DNA of 39,609 bases, from positions 1,808,505 through 1,848,113 of the forward strand of contig BLXT01004129.1 of the NCBI GenBank assembly GCA_019648995.1, written 5' to 3'. The position numbers were made by a program, and so were the translations under genes. The DNA is from Plakobranchus ocellatus (taxonomy: Eukaryota > Mollusca > Gastropoda > Plakobranchidae). Position 1 is the stretch's first letter, and every line of letters starts with the position of its first letter. The notes below the pieces were generated by a model. The model worked only from the letters and a program-made list of their open reading frames with translations, did not search any database and had not been told where the DNA came from. Positions 1 through 12,200 of this stretch are shown here, piece by piece.

Positions 1-36
1 AAAAAAAAACAATCCAGAGTGAAACTATGAACCCAC

Positions 37-213
37 TCGTCTGTGTCAGGCTTGCGAGGACTAGATTCTCCAGAGCTGGTTCCTCCAGCACCGCTAGCTA
101 TATCTGTTTTGGGCTTGCTGCGGCGGATCTTGTTAAGGGTTTCCAAGAACTTGATGAAGCCATCAACCAACTGCCTGCAATCAGCCAGACTGCGCTCCTC
201 GTAGATATCACAC
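37..213 (-). CDS. DEPDC5: DEPDC5 coding exon 31 (3' boundary uncertain)
   Basis: Reads [17 protein letters not shown], then [18 protein letters not shown], then a serine/glycine-rich tail ending PRKPDTDE. Human has CDIYGDRPRADEDEWQLLD and GFVRFVEGLNRIRR. Acceptor CCCTGCAG. The end is set at the donor CGA/GTGGGT, but the frame stays open to the window edge, where it would read into an oligo-phenylalanine (poly-T) run, so a longer exon is less likely. Confidence 0.88.
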
Positions 214-3200
214 CTGCAGGGTAAAAAGGATCACATCATACAAAAGATACTTGTAGTAGTCACCGGCAACATATTCGATTAGGCAAATGTTTGGGTACAG
301 TGCTAAGCTCATTTCTGTGATGTGGCCTGTCACTGTACCATGTTTTTTTTTCTCCAGGTCCAGCTGGAAGTACCTGTAAGTTTTAAAGCGAGTTTGCTGG
401 CCACTGACCTGCAACCCCCTGCAACACAATGGTACAGCCATTATTTGACTAAAAAAGCCAAACTCATCTTAAAAGCATTGGCAATATAGACAGTCGCGTA
501 TTGAAATTTTATCGACAGATGAACTGAATCAATTAAACAGAATTGTTATAAAGCCCAATCTAAATTACCTTGTTGTTTCTTTATCAATAATCTTCTTTGT
601 TGCTGGGTTGTTCAGAGGCAGAAGGAAGAAACGAGACCGCCAGTATTTCAAAGACTAGATATGAAAGATTAAAACATAGATTTACAGGTAATCGGATAAC
701 ATTCTTCAATGCTTAACAAGGGCAAAGACAAAAGAAATACCAAATTATCATTTTTCAACACAATGGTGTCTCTACAGTCTTGGCTATCTTTATATTGCTT
801 GTGGCACATAGGTTCTTATTAGGCATAACATCAAACAAAGAATGCAAGAAACAAAGTTGGGATTATCAAGGTCATTCCACATTATTGTCCAAGCAATTTT
901 TCTGCCCTTTTGAGAAAAATGAAAATTAAACTGTTTGTTCAAATCAAAACTATAATTTAGAATGTCGAATATACAAATGGAAACACTTTTTAACACCTTA
1001 GGGAAACATTAATAACAAGACATCTGGACAAAAGTCAGGCAATTATAAGATGAACATTGCAAAAGTTTTGACAGGAAGTACGATCATTGGGGTGATTTGG
1101 TTTGGTTTTGTGTGTATAGCCAGCCCACACCAAGGTTATCTCAAGCTTTCAGGCCCTCCGTCAGGCAAGGGCACGGTGGCAGGGCTTGAACCCACGACAA
1201 AAGATCATTGGGGTGATGTAACTAAAAAACAGGGAAGCAAAAATTGAACAAAGACAGATCAAGACAGCAGCAGTACTAACATCAATCAGTCCGCATTCCC
1301 AGTAGTCCCCCTGAGTGCAGATGTACTTGTCAAGATGATTCCAGTTGTAATTTTCCAGGCGCTCATTGGAGAAGTTAGTCCATGAGACATCATACATGTT
1401 GCTGTCTGGATCTTGAAAGCGGTACCGGTACTCATACTGGAGCTGGGGTGTAGGGTGGCTACCAGGAAATGGAAAATAAAAGATGATTACACCATGTCAA
1501 ATGACAGAATTTTCTAACAACTGAAGGTGTAACACCTTCTTATAGGTGTTTTAAGATAGAAAATATAAGGCTTCACAAAAAGCCTTAATTGACAAAAAAA
1601 AGAAAAGGAAACGATTATTTTGAATAATTGGGGTAGACTGCAATTAGAAAAATGCTTTTGATCAAGGTCAGTCTACCCATTTATGAGAGCCAAATCCTGA
1701 ATCCAACAAACAATAACACAAAGGTGCTGGCAGAGCAATTTTACTATTGATCCAAACAAAACCATGCCCGTTTAGCTTTCACGATAAAAGACATAATTTG
1801 CGAAAATATTTTGCTTCTTCAATCAATACAAATATTTAAGTACTGTGCCTCTAAATTGATTTTTATTCAGCCTAAGTACAGACAATCAAATTTTTTTCTT
1901 CATAAATCTTTTTTCATTAGATTTATTGAATTCAGACAGGCAAATATTTAGCTTTTTTCACTATGATATCAATAATAAGCTTTACCAAAAATGAGGAAAA
2001 AGCATGTCTATTTATTTCTTCACTATAAAGGACCCCTTGATCAAGACAAATAGAGCAAAGGCTCGTTGTGTGTCCAAAAAGTATAATTTTTACTTTTTAG
2101 TTTGCAAGGAGAGAAAAGATTTGCAAAAGCCTGTGTTATTCATAATTATAAGCTTACAGACAAATGGAAATCATTTTTTTTTTGTAACGAAGGAACATAG
2201 TCTAGACCTATCCAAACAGGTCTGATTATTATTTTAACATCAGATCACTTCTCAATGCTCTTGTGTGCTTTGTCTTAAGGTATAGGGGGTGCAGTGGTAG
2301 GCTACAACAACAATCTAACAAAATCAGTTTGTCTATACAATAAGATTTGTCAAATTAAGGTAAATTTGCCTTACCTGGGCCTCCACCAGGTAACCTTAAT
2401 ACTACTGCCAGTGCTTGTCAGTTTGTGATAGATCCTTCCAATATTCATATAGCACTCATTCTGAGAAACCAAATATGAAGGGTCCATTGATGTTTTTTTT
2501 TTTCAAATAAAGCCTTAAAAGAAATATTCATAGTTGTGGCTTTTTCAAAGGCCAAATACAAAGTAAAATTATAAAAAATCTGAACTACACTTTTATATAG
2601 AATGATTTATCTTAATACCAAAAACATACTTTTATATAAGTTGATTTATCTTTTCAAAACACTAAACAAGACCTATTAGTGAGGCTTTAGGAGCTTTGAT
2701 TTGAATAATGGAAGTCATTTTATCTGTTTTTACTATTTATGCCTATGTTCTAGATGCTTGAACTGACTTTTCTTATACAAAATACATACAAGTAAGAATT
2801 TTTTTATAATCATGTTAAAGACAAAAAAGTATAGGCCTATTTGTACAAAAACATCTCTCAAAACTTGAGCTAACATGGACATCTTAATACTCACATCAGG
2901 CTCATTGATCTGACTGACACGTCCAAACAGGCCAGTGCTGTTCTGAGGAGGCTCTGGTTTGGGTTCCGTCTGCTTGGAAGAACTTTTGGTAATCAGCTGA
3001 AAGCCCTGGAGCAATGAAATAGTTCTTAAGAGTCAGGAGCACATCATTTTAATTTTCTTGATGGACAAGTTATTCAAATACTTTTGATACATCATTTCAA
3101 TTCTTTTGTTGAAAAAGTCACTTTGTCAAGAGAGTATCAGTCGAATAGTTTTGATTGAATAATCACATAGTCAAAAGTGCATGACTCAAATTCTCTTGAA

Positions 3201-6200
3201 AGAATAGTCACGGAAAAATCATACTGACAGTAGCTTATCATTCAAATACTTTTGATAGAATAGCCACATAGTCAACAGCGCACCATTCAAATGCTTTTGA
3301 GCCAGCTTTTTTCTCCATATTTTTAAATTCATGTTAAAGAAAATTCAACAAAAAAAGGGAGGTTCAGAGACAATACAGTTGACAGCTTGGAAAGGGTACT
3401 GTCAATTCTTGTACAGCTGTAGGCAGCTTTGATTGTATGGCCAAGCATTATCAACGTACCTGGCCGAGTCTCTGGGAAATTAGCTCCAGAAACACTTGCT
3501 GGGTTGTGAGGGGTGGCCTGTAGTAGACTAACCAACTTTTTTCATCTACAGTGCTTGGTCTAGTTAAACAAAATGGAAAAAAAAAAAAAGATTGAAAAGC
3601 ATGATTGGCAATGCTTAAAAGTAGGACACTTGGTGATTTTGACTTGAGAACAGAGATGACGGTGTTGATATTAAGATAACATGCAGTGAAAATGTGAATC
3701 TTCTCTCTAGCTCCAGCACACCACTTGTTTAAATTATAAAAAAAATGTAAAAAGCTCCAACATCATCAGCAGGGCAATTTTTTCTTGTTTTGTTTTGTTT
3801 TTGGTTTTACCTTTTTTTGTTGCTATTGTTTTTTTTTTGTTTTTTTGGTTTTTTTTTTTTTTTAGCACAAAATGAAAACTAAATTGTGCCCTCTAATCTC
3901 TGACAAGCCTTTAGTTTAGAATGAAACCATATTTTCCAATTATCCATTCAATAAAAAATAACAGACAAGCAAACTTTCAGAATTTACAAGGGTCACTTTC
4001 CACTTTTAAGCTTCTCTTTCATTACATGTTTTTCCTTATGCATGATTAGCTGAGATGAAAAGACCTCCTACTCATAGGTAAAAAATGTCTATTTTCTATT
4101 TAAAGACTACTTGGGAAGAACAGGCATAGTCTTGGAAAAATCTTTTGATAAAACTAAATTTTTAATTTTGCACATCATTCAGCTGAAGTAATCACACTAG
4201 CACCTCTTTGCATTGTAACTATGTCTTAATTTGCTGTTTCCTTGCTTTAGCAATGTTTTTAAAAGATGGTAAATTCTGCCCTTGGACATAATTCAAATAT
4301 CCAGTGTATTCTTCACTTGAGAGTAGTAAATTTTGTGTTCAAATTTGCCTTCTCTTAATAACAATCACACAAACTTATTTAAAAGTCAATAATTCATTAT
4401 AAATAGTATTCGCTCCATTCTATTTAATTTGTGATCTTTTGTATAAACCTATGGGGGTATAAAAAAAATAGTGAATAAGTTATTATGAGTATACAAATAT
4501 GTAAAAGAGTTTCTCACCTAGCCAAAAAACCCCAGCCCTCTTCAGCAACATCAAACTGATAACTGGCCACATAGTAATCATACTGCAGGCTATGGCGATC
4601 AGGAAAAAAATCTGTGGTCAGGGGCAAGGATGCAGGGATGGTCAATGATTTCCAGTCCACAGCTGCAAGACAAGAATGTTTTAAAGAATTAGATGTGGCC
4701 ACGGCAGTAAAGTAATAGTGAATTCTTGATGGTGAATTTCAATTGATAAAAATCCAACTCTCTCCTTTGAAGTGCTCAATTACCAAACGCAATATTCCAA
4801 TCGCTGGAGCAAATGAAATAATGGAACAAACTTGCAGGACGTGTGGGGGCAAAGTATGTGCTTAGAGGCTTAACAGATTAGAACAGTGCTGGATTAGCAT
4901 CAGGGTAGCTGCAAGAAAATACAAAGAAGACCCTCTAACATGATAAGTATAGAAACCCGGGTAAATTTTGAATTTACAAAAAAATCAAACCCAACAGGAT
5001 AAGACATACAAGCCAATCTGACTATTGAGCCATGAAATTATTCAAAATATCAGGTACTTTGATTTATCTATATCAGAATAGAGAGGATTCAGGTGCAGAG
5101 TTGCCAGCTCCATGAGAATTATTTTCTATAGTTTTGGGCCACCTCATCAGTTCTTCACGTAGCATTTCAGAATGCAATTAAGACATTTAAGCACAAACAC
5201 ATATCTAGTTGTCTTTCACCTAGTTAAGCACAGCATGCTGTTGTTTAAGTCATAACTAGTGAGTAAAAGAAAGAGGTCACAGTGGGGAAATGCCTAAAAG
5301 AACATAAAGTAATTTTACCTCAACCCATTGCAAAAGTAGTATTCCTTTTTTTGACACAATTAATGCCAAATTAGGTGAATTTTTATTTCTTTAAAGAAGA
5401 TTTCTCAATGTTCGATCTCCATTTAATGCTTAAGGAATTTGTTACTGATATTTCTTTAGAAGACTACTGAAACTAGCAATATTTTGCTAATTATTCAATG
5501 TAATCCATCTGCTTTTATGCAAAAATTACATATGAAAAAAAGCCTTTTCACATTGCACTTCGAAATAGCTCTAGAGTACTCCTATTTCCCAATAATTATT
5601 GTCTTTTTAAACCATTCCACGAAAGTGATACATTATGTTTCAAAGATTTTAAATCTTTGATATAGTTTAAAACTGGTTAGGTGGGCTTTGCAATGGGAAA
5701 CCAGATCCAGACATGTTAGTTACGTGCCAAGGTGTAAGCACTCAAAATTGTTAAAAATAGCATTTACAAGAAGGACATAAAACAAGAATAAATACACTTT
5801 ATGTTTATACATGTGTTTCATGTATTGCCATCAGTTCTAATGAGCCTGATAGTTCATAAATCTTTAGGAATTTTAAGGTCACATGAACTGACATATGGGA
5901 ATTGAAAAGATGATGATGTCTGGAAAAAGATAAGGAAAGTGAGATTGGGTTCAACAACGGCAATTTTATATGGACAGATTGGCATGATCCATTACATGTA
6001 AAGATAAAACCATGACAAACATGGAGGTCTTGTCATCGATATCTGCTCCAGACCTGACAAAACTTGAAGAAGAAGAATTACAGCCTCAACTTCAGAGAAT
6101 AACTAAGATTTATTTCCATCCTTTTTTTATTTTGAATGGTTTTTTTTTCAAAGAATTTACATTAATTGCTTATACAATGTGGGAATATAAGTGCACAGGA

Positions 6201-9200
6201 TGCAGTTTCACGATATATTTATAGTTTGCAATGGTCACACTGTACTTTCCCTTTCTTTTGAAACAATGCTTGACACATACGTGCTACATCTGTCTCTTAA
6301 GGAGAGGTCACAAGACAGTTTCACAGTCCTTACTTGTATTTTGCGATTTCAAAAAAAGTAATGCAGGAGTCTTTAAGTCCTGACAATTTTACTTTTTGCT
6401 CTGAGTTTTTCTAACATAATGTGGTATAAATATATATATACAATATATATATAAAAAGATAAATAATCATGATAAATCATACAATGCTAAAATTTGTAAC
6501 ATATCAAGTGCCTTCTATAACTTTGCTGTAACCAAATGAAGTGCAGTACCAGCGATGTTTGGTCTGTGACAGAAACTGTATTGTATGGATACTGCACAAG
6601 CAATAACAATTGCAATTAATCACTTCAGTTGAAAAAGAGTAAGTGAGGGTCTGTCCCAACTTTAAATAAGGCTAAAGCCCAAACATTTATGGCCTGTTGT
6701 GTGAGCATGTGTGTTGCAAACCTGAAAATCAAATGAAAGATCAATCTATAACACTCAGAACAACAATAAGTAGGTGACACATTGGTAAAATATAACTAAA
6801 ACTAGCTGCTAGCAGTATATGTTTATAGGCAGAACAATAGGATTTTATTTGCAAAACATTAAAAAAAAACTTTGTCGATAATTTCTTTAAAAATGAATGC
6901 AGAAACAACGCTGAAAATTATAGGAGGCAAACAATAAAACTTTAAAAAAAAAACCCATCAAAACAAGAAGTAAATATGAAAAAAACAATATAAAAGAAAG
7001 AAACACAAAAGAGAATGAAGCTTTTATAAAATCTTATTCAATATATAATAACTCAACTGCAGCTGCCATAAAGCAATTAATGGGTAAAAATACTTTTAAA
7101 AACTTAAAATGCACAAATTAATCGATCAGAGGCTGTTTAAAATTTGCCGAAAAAGGACAAAAGGCAAAAGCAGGAGAAAACAAAAATAAGTAGAGAAAAG
7201 GTTTGTGAAGCATTATATAGTCTCTTGTCTTAGGCATGTCGGCTCTCCTAAAGCACAGAACTATATCCAAAATGGTTAAATGTTTTGTGATTAGAAGTAA
7301 ATGAGGATAGTGAGAGATAAAGAAAAGCATTGTGAGGATAGAATAAGCTGATAATCTTAACCACGAAAAGATACACCATAGCATGAACCATAATTAATGT
7401 TTTGATTAAGACTGAGAGCATTCGATTTTTGAGCCTCCAGATGTAACCTTATTATACCAAAGCAAAACATTTTGTGGAATCATGGTGCTGTGATAAGGGT
7501 GGGCCTGGTTCCATGTTTGATCTTAGCCATCCTAAAAATAGCTTAAAATAAATGCCTGTATAGGCAACATGTAGAGTGTTCTGCAGGGATTATAGCCTGG
7601 CATTAAGCAGAGATATCTAGGCGAGACCTTTATGCAAATTTCCAAGCACACTAATGCTGGGTTTTTCTGTAGGAAGTGAAGATGCTTTAAAAACAAGCAC
7701 ATACAAACAAAGTCTTTTGGTTTGTTGCAGAGTTCAGAGAGATACTTTCAGAGTCATTAATTTAAATAAAAATATCATTTGTTTCACCCAAAAGTCATGG
7801 AACACATTTAAAATTAAATGTTCTAATTTATCAAAACTGCAATCGATTCATTTTTGTGGCTACAATTGTTAGTGCATGTTCATGATCTTTTTTTAGTTTA
7901 AAAGGATCCTGTTAATTAACCTAGTGAAGTAAATTGTACTGAAACAGTTTAACAACACAAGGAACAAGTATTTCCTTTCATCTGTGTTTTAGTGTCATCA
8001 GAAGTTACAAAAGACCAAGTGAAATCAGCCTTAGAGAGACAAAAATTTAACAGTAATCAGTGCCAACTATGAAAGTGGTTTTTTTTTCTTTTTTTTTTTA
8101 AATTTATCACTGTTTCATTTAATAAAGCAAGAATTAATGTGACACAGTGGAATTCGTACAAAATTCAGCTGTGCCTCTGTGAAATAACACAGAATTCTAA
8201 TTGTTAAATGGAACAATTAAAAAAAAAAAAAAAAGAAAAGAAAAAGAAAAGAAAAAAAACTTCTAAATTTAAAGAAAGCATGGGGGAAAAAGGAATGAAA
8301 AGATAAGAAATCAAGCAACTGAAGGCAAATATAGGAATGGGCCAACAAAAAACTAAGCAGCAAACATGCCTGGCCCTACAGAGCAAGATTCAGGTAGATC
8401 TACCTCCTGACTTATCGCAGAGTTATTTCTCACATACTGCTAATAGGGCATTATTTGATACATAAAAAGCCAACTGCAGCAAACATGGCCATAGTACACA
8501 AGAGTTTCTGTGCTGTCAAAATCAAACCATGCATGGCTGAGAAGCCTGAAGAGAACTGCACTACTCGGGCTTGCTGCGTGATAAAGCAAAAGCCAGTGTT
8601 GCGAATGTTGTGAATGTTACACGTTTTGAGATGAGGATGACAATGATGATGGAGGTGGAGACAAATTTAAAAAAAAAAAAAAAAAAAAATGAACTAAAAG
8701 GTAAAGAATGAGAATCTTCTGATGGAAGAGGTCAAGCTGTGCAGTGAACAATGGCTAAAAAAATGAGAACAACTAAAGGCCAAAATACAGAAGAAACAAC
8801 AACAGCATGAGCACCAGATAAAGCTCTACATAATGCGGATCCACAATTTTCTCCATACCTATCCCTGCACTGAAAGTGTTGGATTGAATGTCACCGTCAA
8901 AGAAGGACTTAGTGAGGCGTGACCCCTTAAGGCCATGCCGAAGGTCAAAAGCCACAGGCCTCCAGTCGTAGCCTGCATAAGAGAAATGATTTGGTAGGGA
9001 TAAGGGGGGCGGAAGCGGGAAGATGATAAAATGGTCAGAGGTCGGGAATGATGTTGAGATAAATAAAGGGTCATTGCTGTAAGAGTATCAGAATAAAAAT
9101 TTTGGTATGTTAAATATTATGCGGGGAAAATCTGGCATGAACATTTTTGCTTTTTTCCCTGTACTAAATCAGAATTGTTTTTTTACTCTATTTATTTTTT

Positions 9201-12200
9201 CATTTACATGTTAGTTTTACTTTTTTTGACATGACTAAAGGATGAAAATGAAATGCTGTGCAGAAACTCATTGGTTATTTGTTTAAAACGCAAAATATTA
9301 GAAATAAGAAACTGAATATCAAGCAACAAGGGACATATTACAGAGAAGTTATGAGATGGTATGAACTCACATACATATAGGCATTCAGCATGCAAAAAGT
9401 TTAAAACAAATGTATGAAGTGCGGCCGCAAGTAGATGATGTAATATGACAGTATTTGAGCAGACCAAAAATATTACGAAATGAAGGGTTCAATATAGCAA
9501 CTAGTGACTCAGCTTGAAGGTGTAGTTTGAGGCAACAAGCTAGGACCAACTAAACCAGAGCGACTAGTAGTTGGGTGCCAGGCTTGAAATGTCTCACTAT
9601 GTAAAATCAAACTTTCAGAAAGCAGAAATTTAGAGATGAAAGAGGCAAGTGGCCAGAAAAAATGGTCAGAATAAATGTATGGTAGAAGGATTCTAATATA
9701 TATGCTCTTGTAAACAAGTTATGATGTGTTGGAAAGCAAGTTTAGCCAAAAAAATGATTTATGCTGAAACCTATCATTCTTACTGGTTATGATTTTCTGC
9801 TTGATAAAAATATTGCTTTCCAAGTGCAAAAAAACAATGGACTTTGCAAAATAATACATTTCATGATCATTGACCGATATGATCGTAGTGATTCTTACTG
9901 TGACCCGTCAGAGGAAGACTAGGATACAAATTAAGGAATGAAACTTAAGTTTAAAAAAAAATAATTAATTTAAAAATAAAATCAAAATTTCAATCCACTT
10001 GCCTGCAAAAAAAAGTCATGAAAAAAGTTAATTACAGAATAAGAAGAAAAAAGAAGGATAGTAACACTACAAAATAGTTACTATCACAATTAGATTTGCA
10101 CATAAACATGACCATGATAAGGATAAGTCTGAACTCTGCAACATGACTACAAATCATAAGAAGAAGAGGAGGGAAATTTTAAGTATGAAAGGTGGGACTC
10201 ATTATTTAAATAAAAAAGGTAAATGATTATGACAGACACTATAAATTCAATATCCATACTGTTTGCCTGTAAATGCGTATTGCCAATTTAAGTTAAGTTC
10301 ACATGCACGTTTTTTCAGGTTTTTGTTGTTGTTTTTTTGTATGTTTGTTCAATTGGTTGCTTTTTTTCCCCGAGTAATTGTTTCCACATTTGGTGCATCT
10401 TAGTGCTCTACATCTTTATTCCTAACACATGGAGGGCAAAAACCTGTAGCTTCTAGCTTTGATGAGCATTCACAAGACTTTTGGACATTCATCAAGGTCA
10501 GTAATTTGAATATACTACCAAGTCAAAGTGCTGCCTTATGTTAGGTTTGAAAACCTGGAGGAAATTCAGTGCCAACAGCATCTTAGCACTGGCTTAAGTC
10601 ACGAGGATCAGTTCTTACATGAGCTCTACACTTTTTACCTTTGAAACAGTTCTCCACAGACTAGGCCCGACAATGCCTGGTTAGTGTGGATAGCCTACAA
10701 TCACAATGCGCTTTTGCTAGACTAGACAATCTTACTTTCTTTTCATATGAATGATCAGTCCTTTGACCACTCTAGAAGATTATGGTTCATCCATTCAGAT
10801 TCAAAAGCTATTGCATGCAAGCAAGAGTTCGACTTACCTCTTACTCAATCAAATCAAACTTCGAGTATTTTTTTTTTTTTATTACATTTAAAAACTCTGT
10901 CTCTCTGTTGTGAGATTTGTGTTTGTGTGTGTATAATTTATCCTGATTAACACAAATCAACATGGAGGCATTGATTATGTGTTCCCAGGTGGATCAAATT
11001 CAGCACACATTTCTATACATACATTAATCTTTTTATTCACATCTGAATGTCAATTGTTGGCTCATGGACAGCCAGATCTGATGCATTGAAAACAGCTCAA
11101 GGAAGCTGTTTTTCTGAGTCCAACACTTGTCTACATTTTAAAGAAGTCCTCTCTCTCTAAGCCAATTCTCAAGATCTCACAAATAAACAAAAAGCCTGCA
11201 GTCTATGAATAATTTTGTTTCAACATCACCCGATGTTGGAGGGTGTTTTATTTTTACATAAAAAAGAAAAAGGAACTTATGAGAATTGATTTATCATGAA
11301 ACCAATCTTAACGAGTTGAAAGTCACATTATGAATATTTTAAAACCAATCTGATGACCTGAAACCTCATGCTGTGGGTGTTAGAATGGTGAAAAGCGGAT
11401 ACAGGTGTGTTGATTTGATGCTACATACAATGAATATATGTGTTTTAAGTTGTTTTGATTAATTTTTATTTTCCGGAAAATAAAACATGGCATATGTTAA
11501 ATCCAACTCATAAGGACAACACATAACTATAGCTAGGCCAAGCCTTAACTTTGCAACATCATTCTTAAAACCAATTGAGAAAGCAGGAAAAAAAAAAAGA
11601 GAAAATTATTTTGAAAAGTGAAATATTTTTTTTCTTTCTTTGAATAGCCCTCAATGATGAGAAAGCTATACTTTCATTCCTATTTACATATTTTCTTGTG
11701 AGAAATGAGATTTCACTTAGAGCAATACCCCTTTTCTGCTTGTTCTGAACCATTAGTCTTAAGTCAAATTTAAGGCTGACAATTTTCTGAATTTTCGTCA
11801 GAAATTTATTCATGACATCACTAAACTAATTTAATTGGTCTATTACTTTCTACAAGCCCATCTACTTCAGTTCCATCTATTTCTAATATCCTAATCTGCC
11901 CGAGACGAAATAATCTAAACAAACGATAGTGAATCAAAATTTTATAAGTTTTATAGAGACAACATTACCAAATGTGTAACGAATCCTGAGAATAAATTTG
12001 TTATTCCCATTGGTTTTTTTTTTCATCAATGAAATATTAAAAGGGGGGGAATGATTTAATTTTCAAAACAAATAGAGGGGATTCAAATTGACAAAACATG
12101 GAACACACAATTTCCTAATTTCTACATTAGCATCCAACAAAGCCTGCAAAATTTAAAAAAAAAAAAAAAACATGACTGAATGGAACACAAATATCTGGAT

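Noticed and set aside
6012..6224. Plus-strand frame beginning [14 protein letters not shown], reminiscent of the LINE motif before RLRWLGH
   Set aside because: Only the first few residues resemble the motif, and the expected RWxGHxxRM part is not there. Too weak to call a relic.
6425..6455. AT-rich palindrome that could suggest an origin or terminator
   Set aside because: Simple TA dinucleotide repeat in an intron; no supporting context in a eukaryotic locus.
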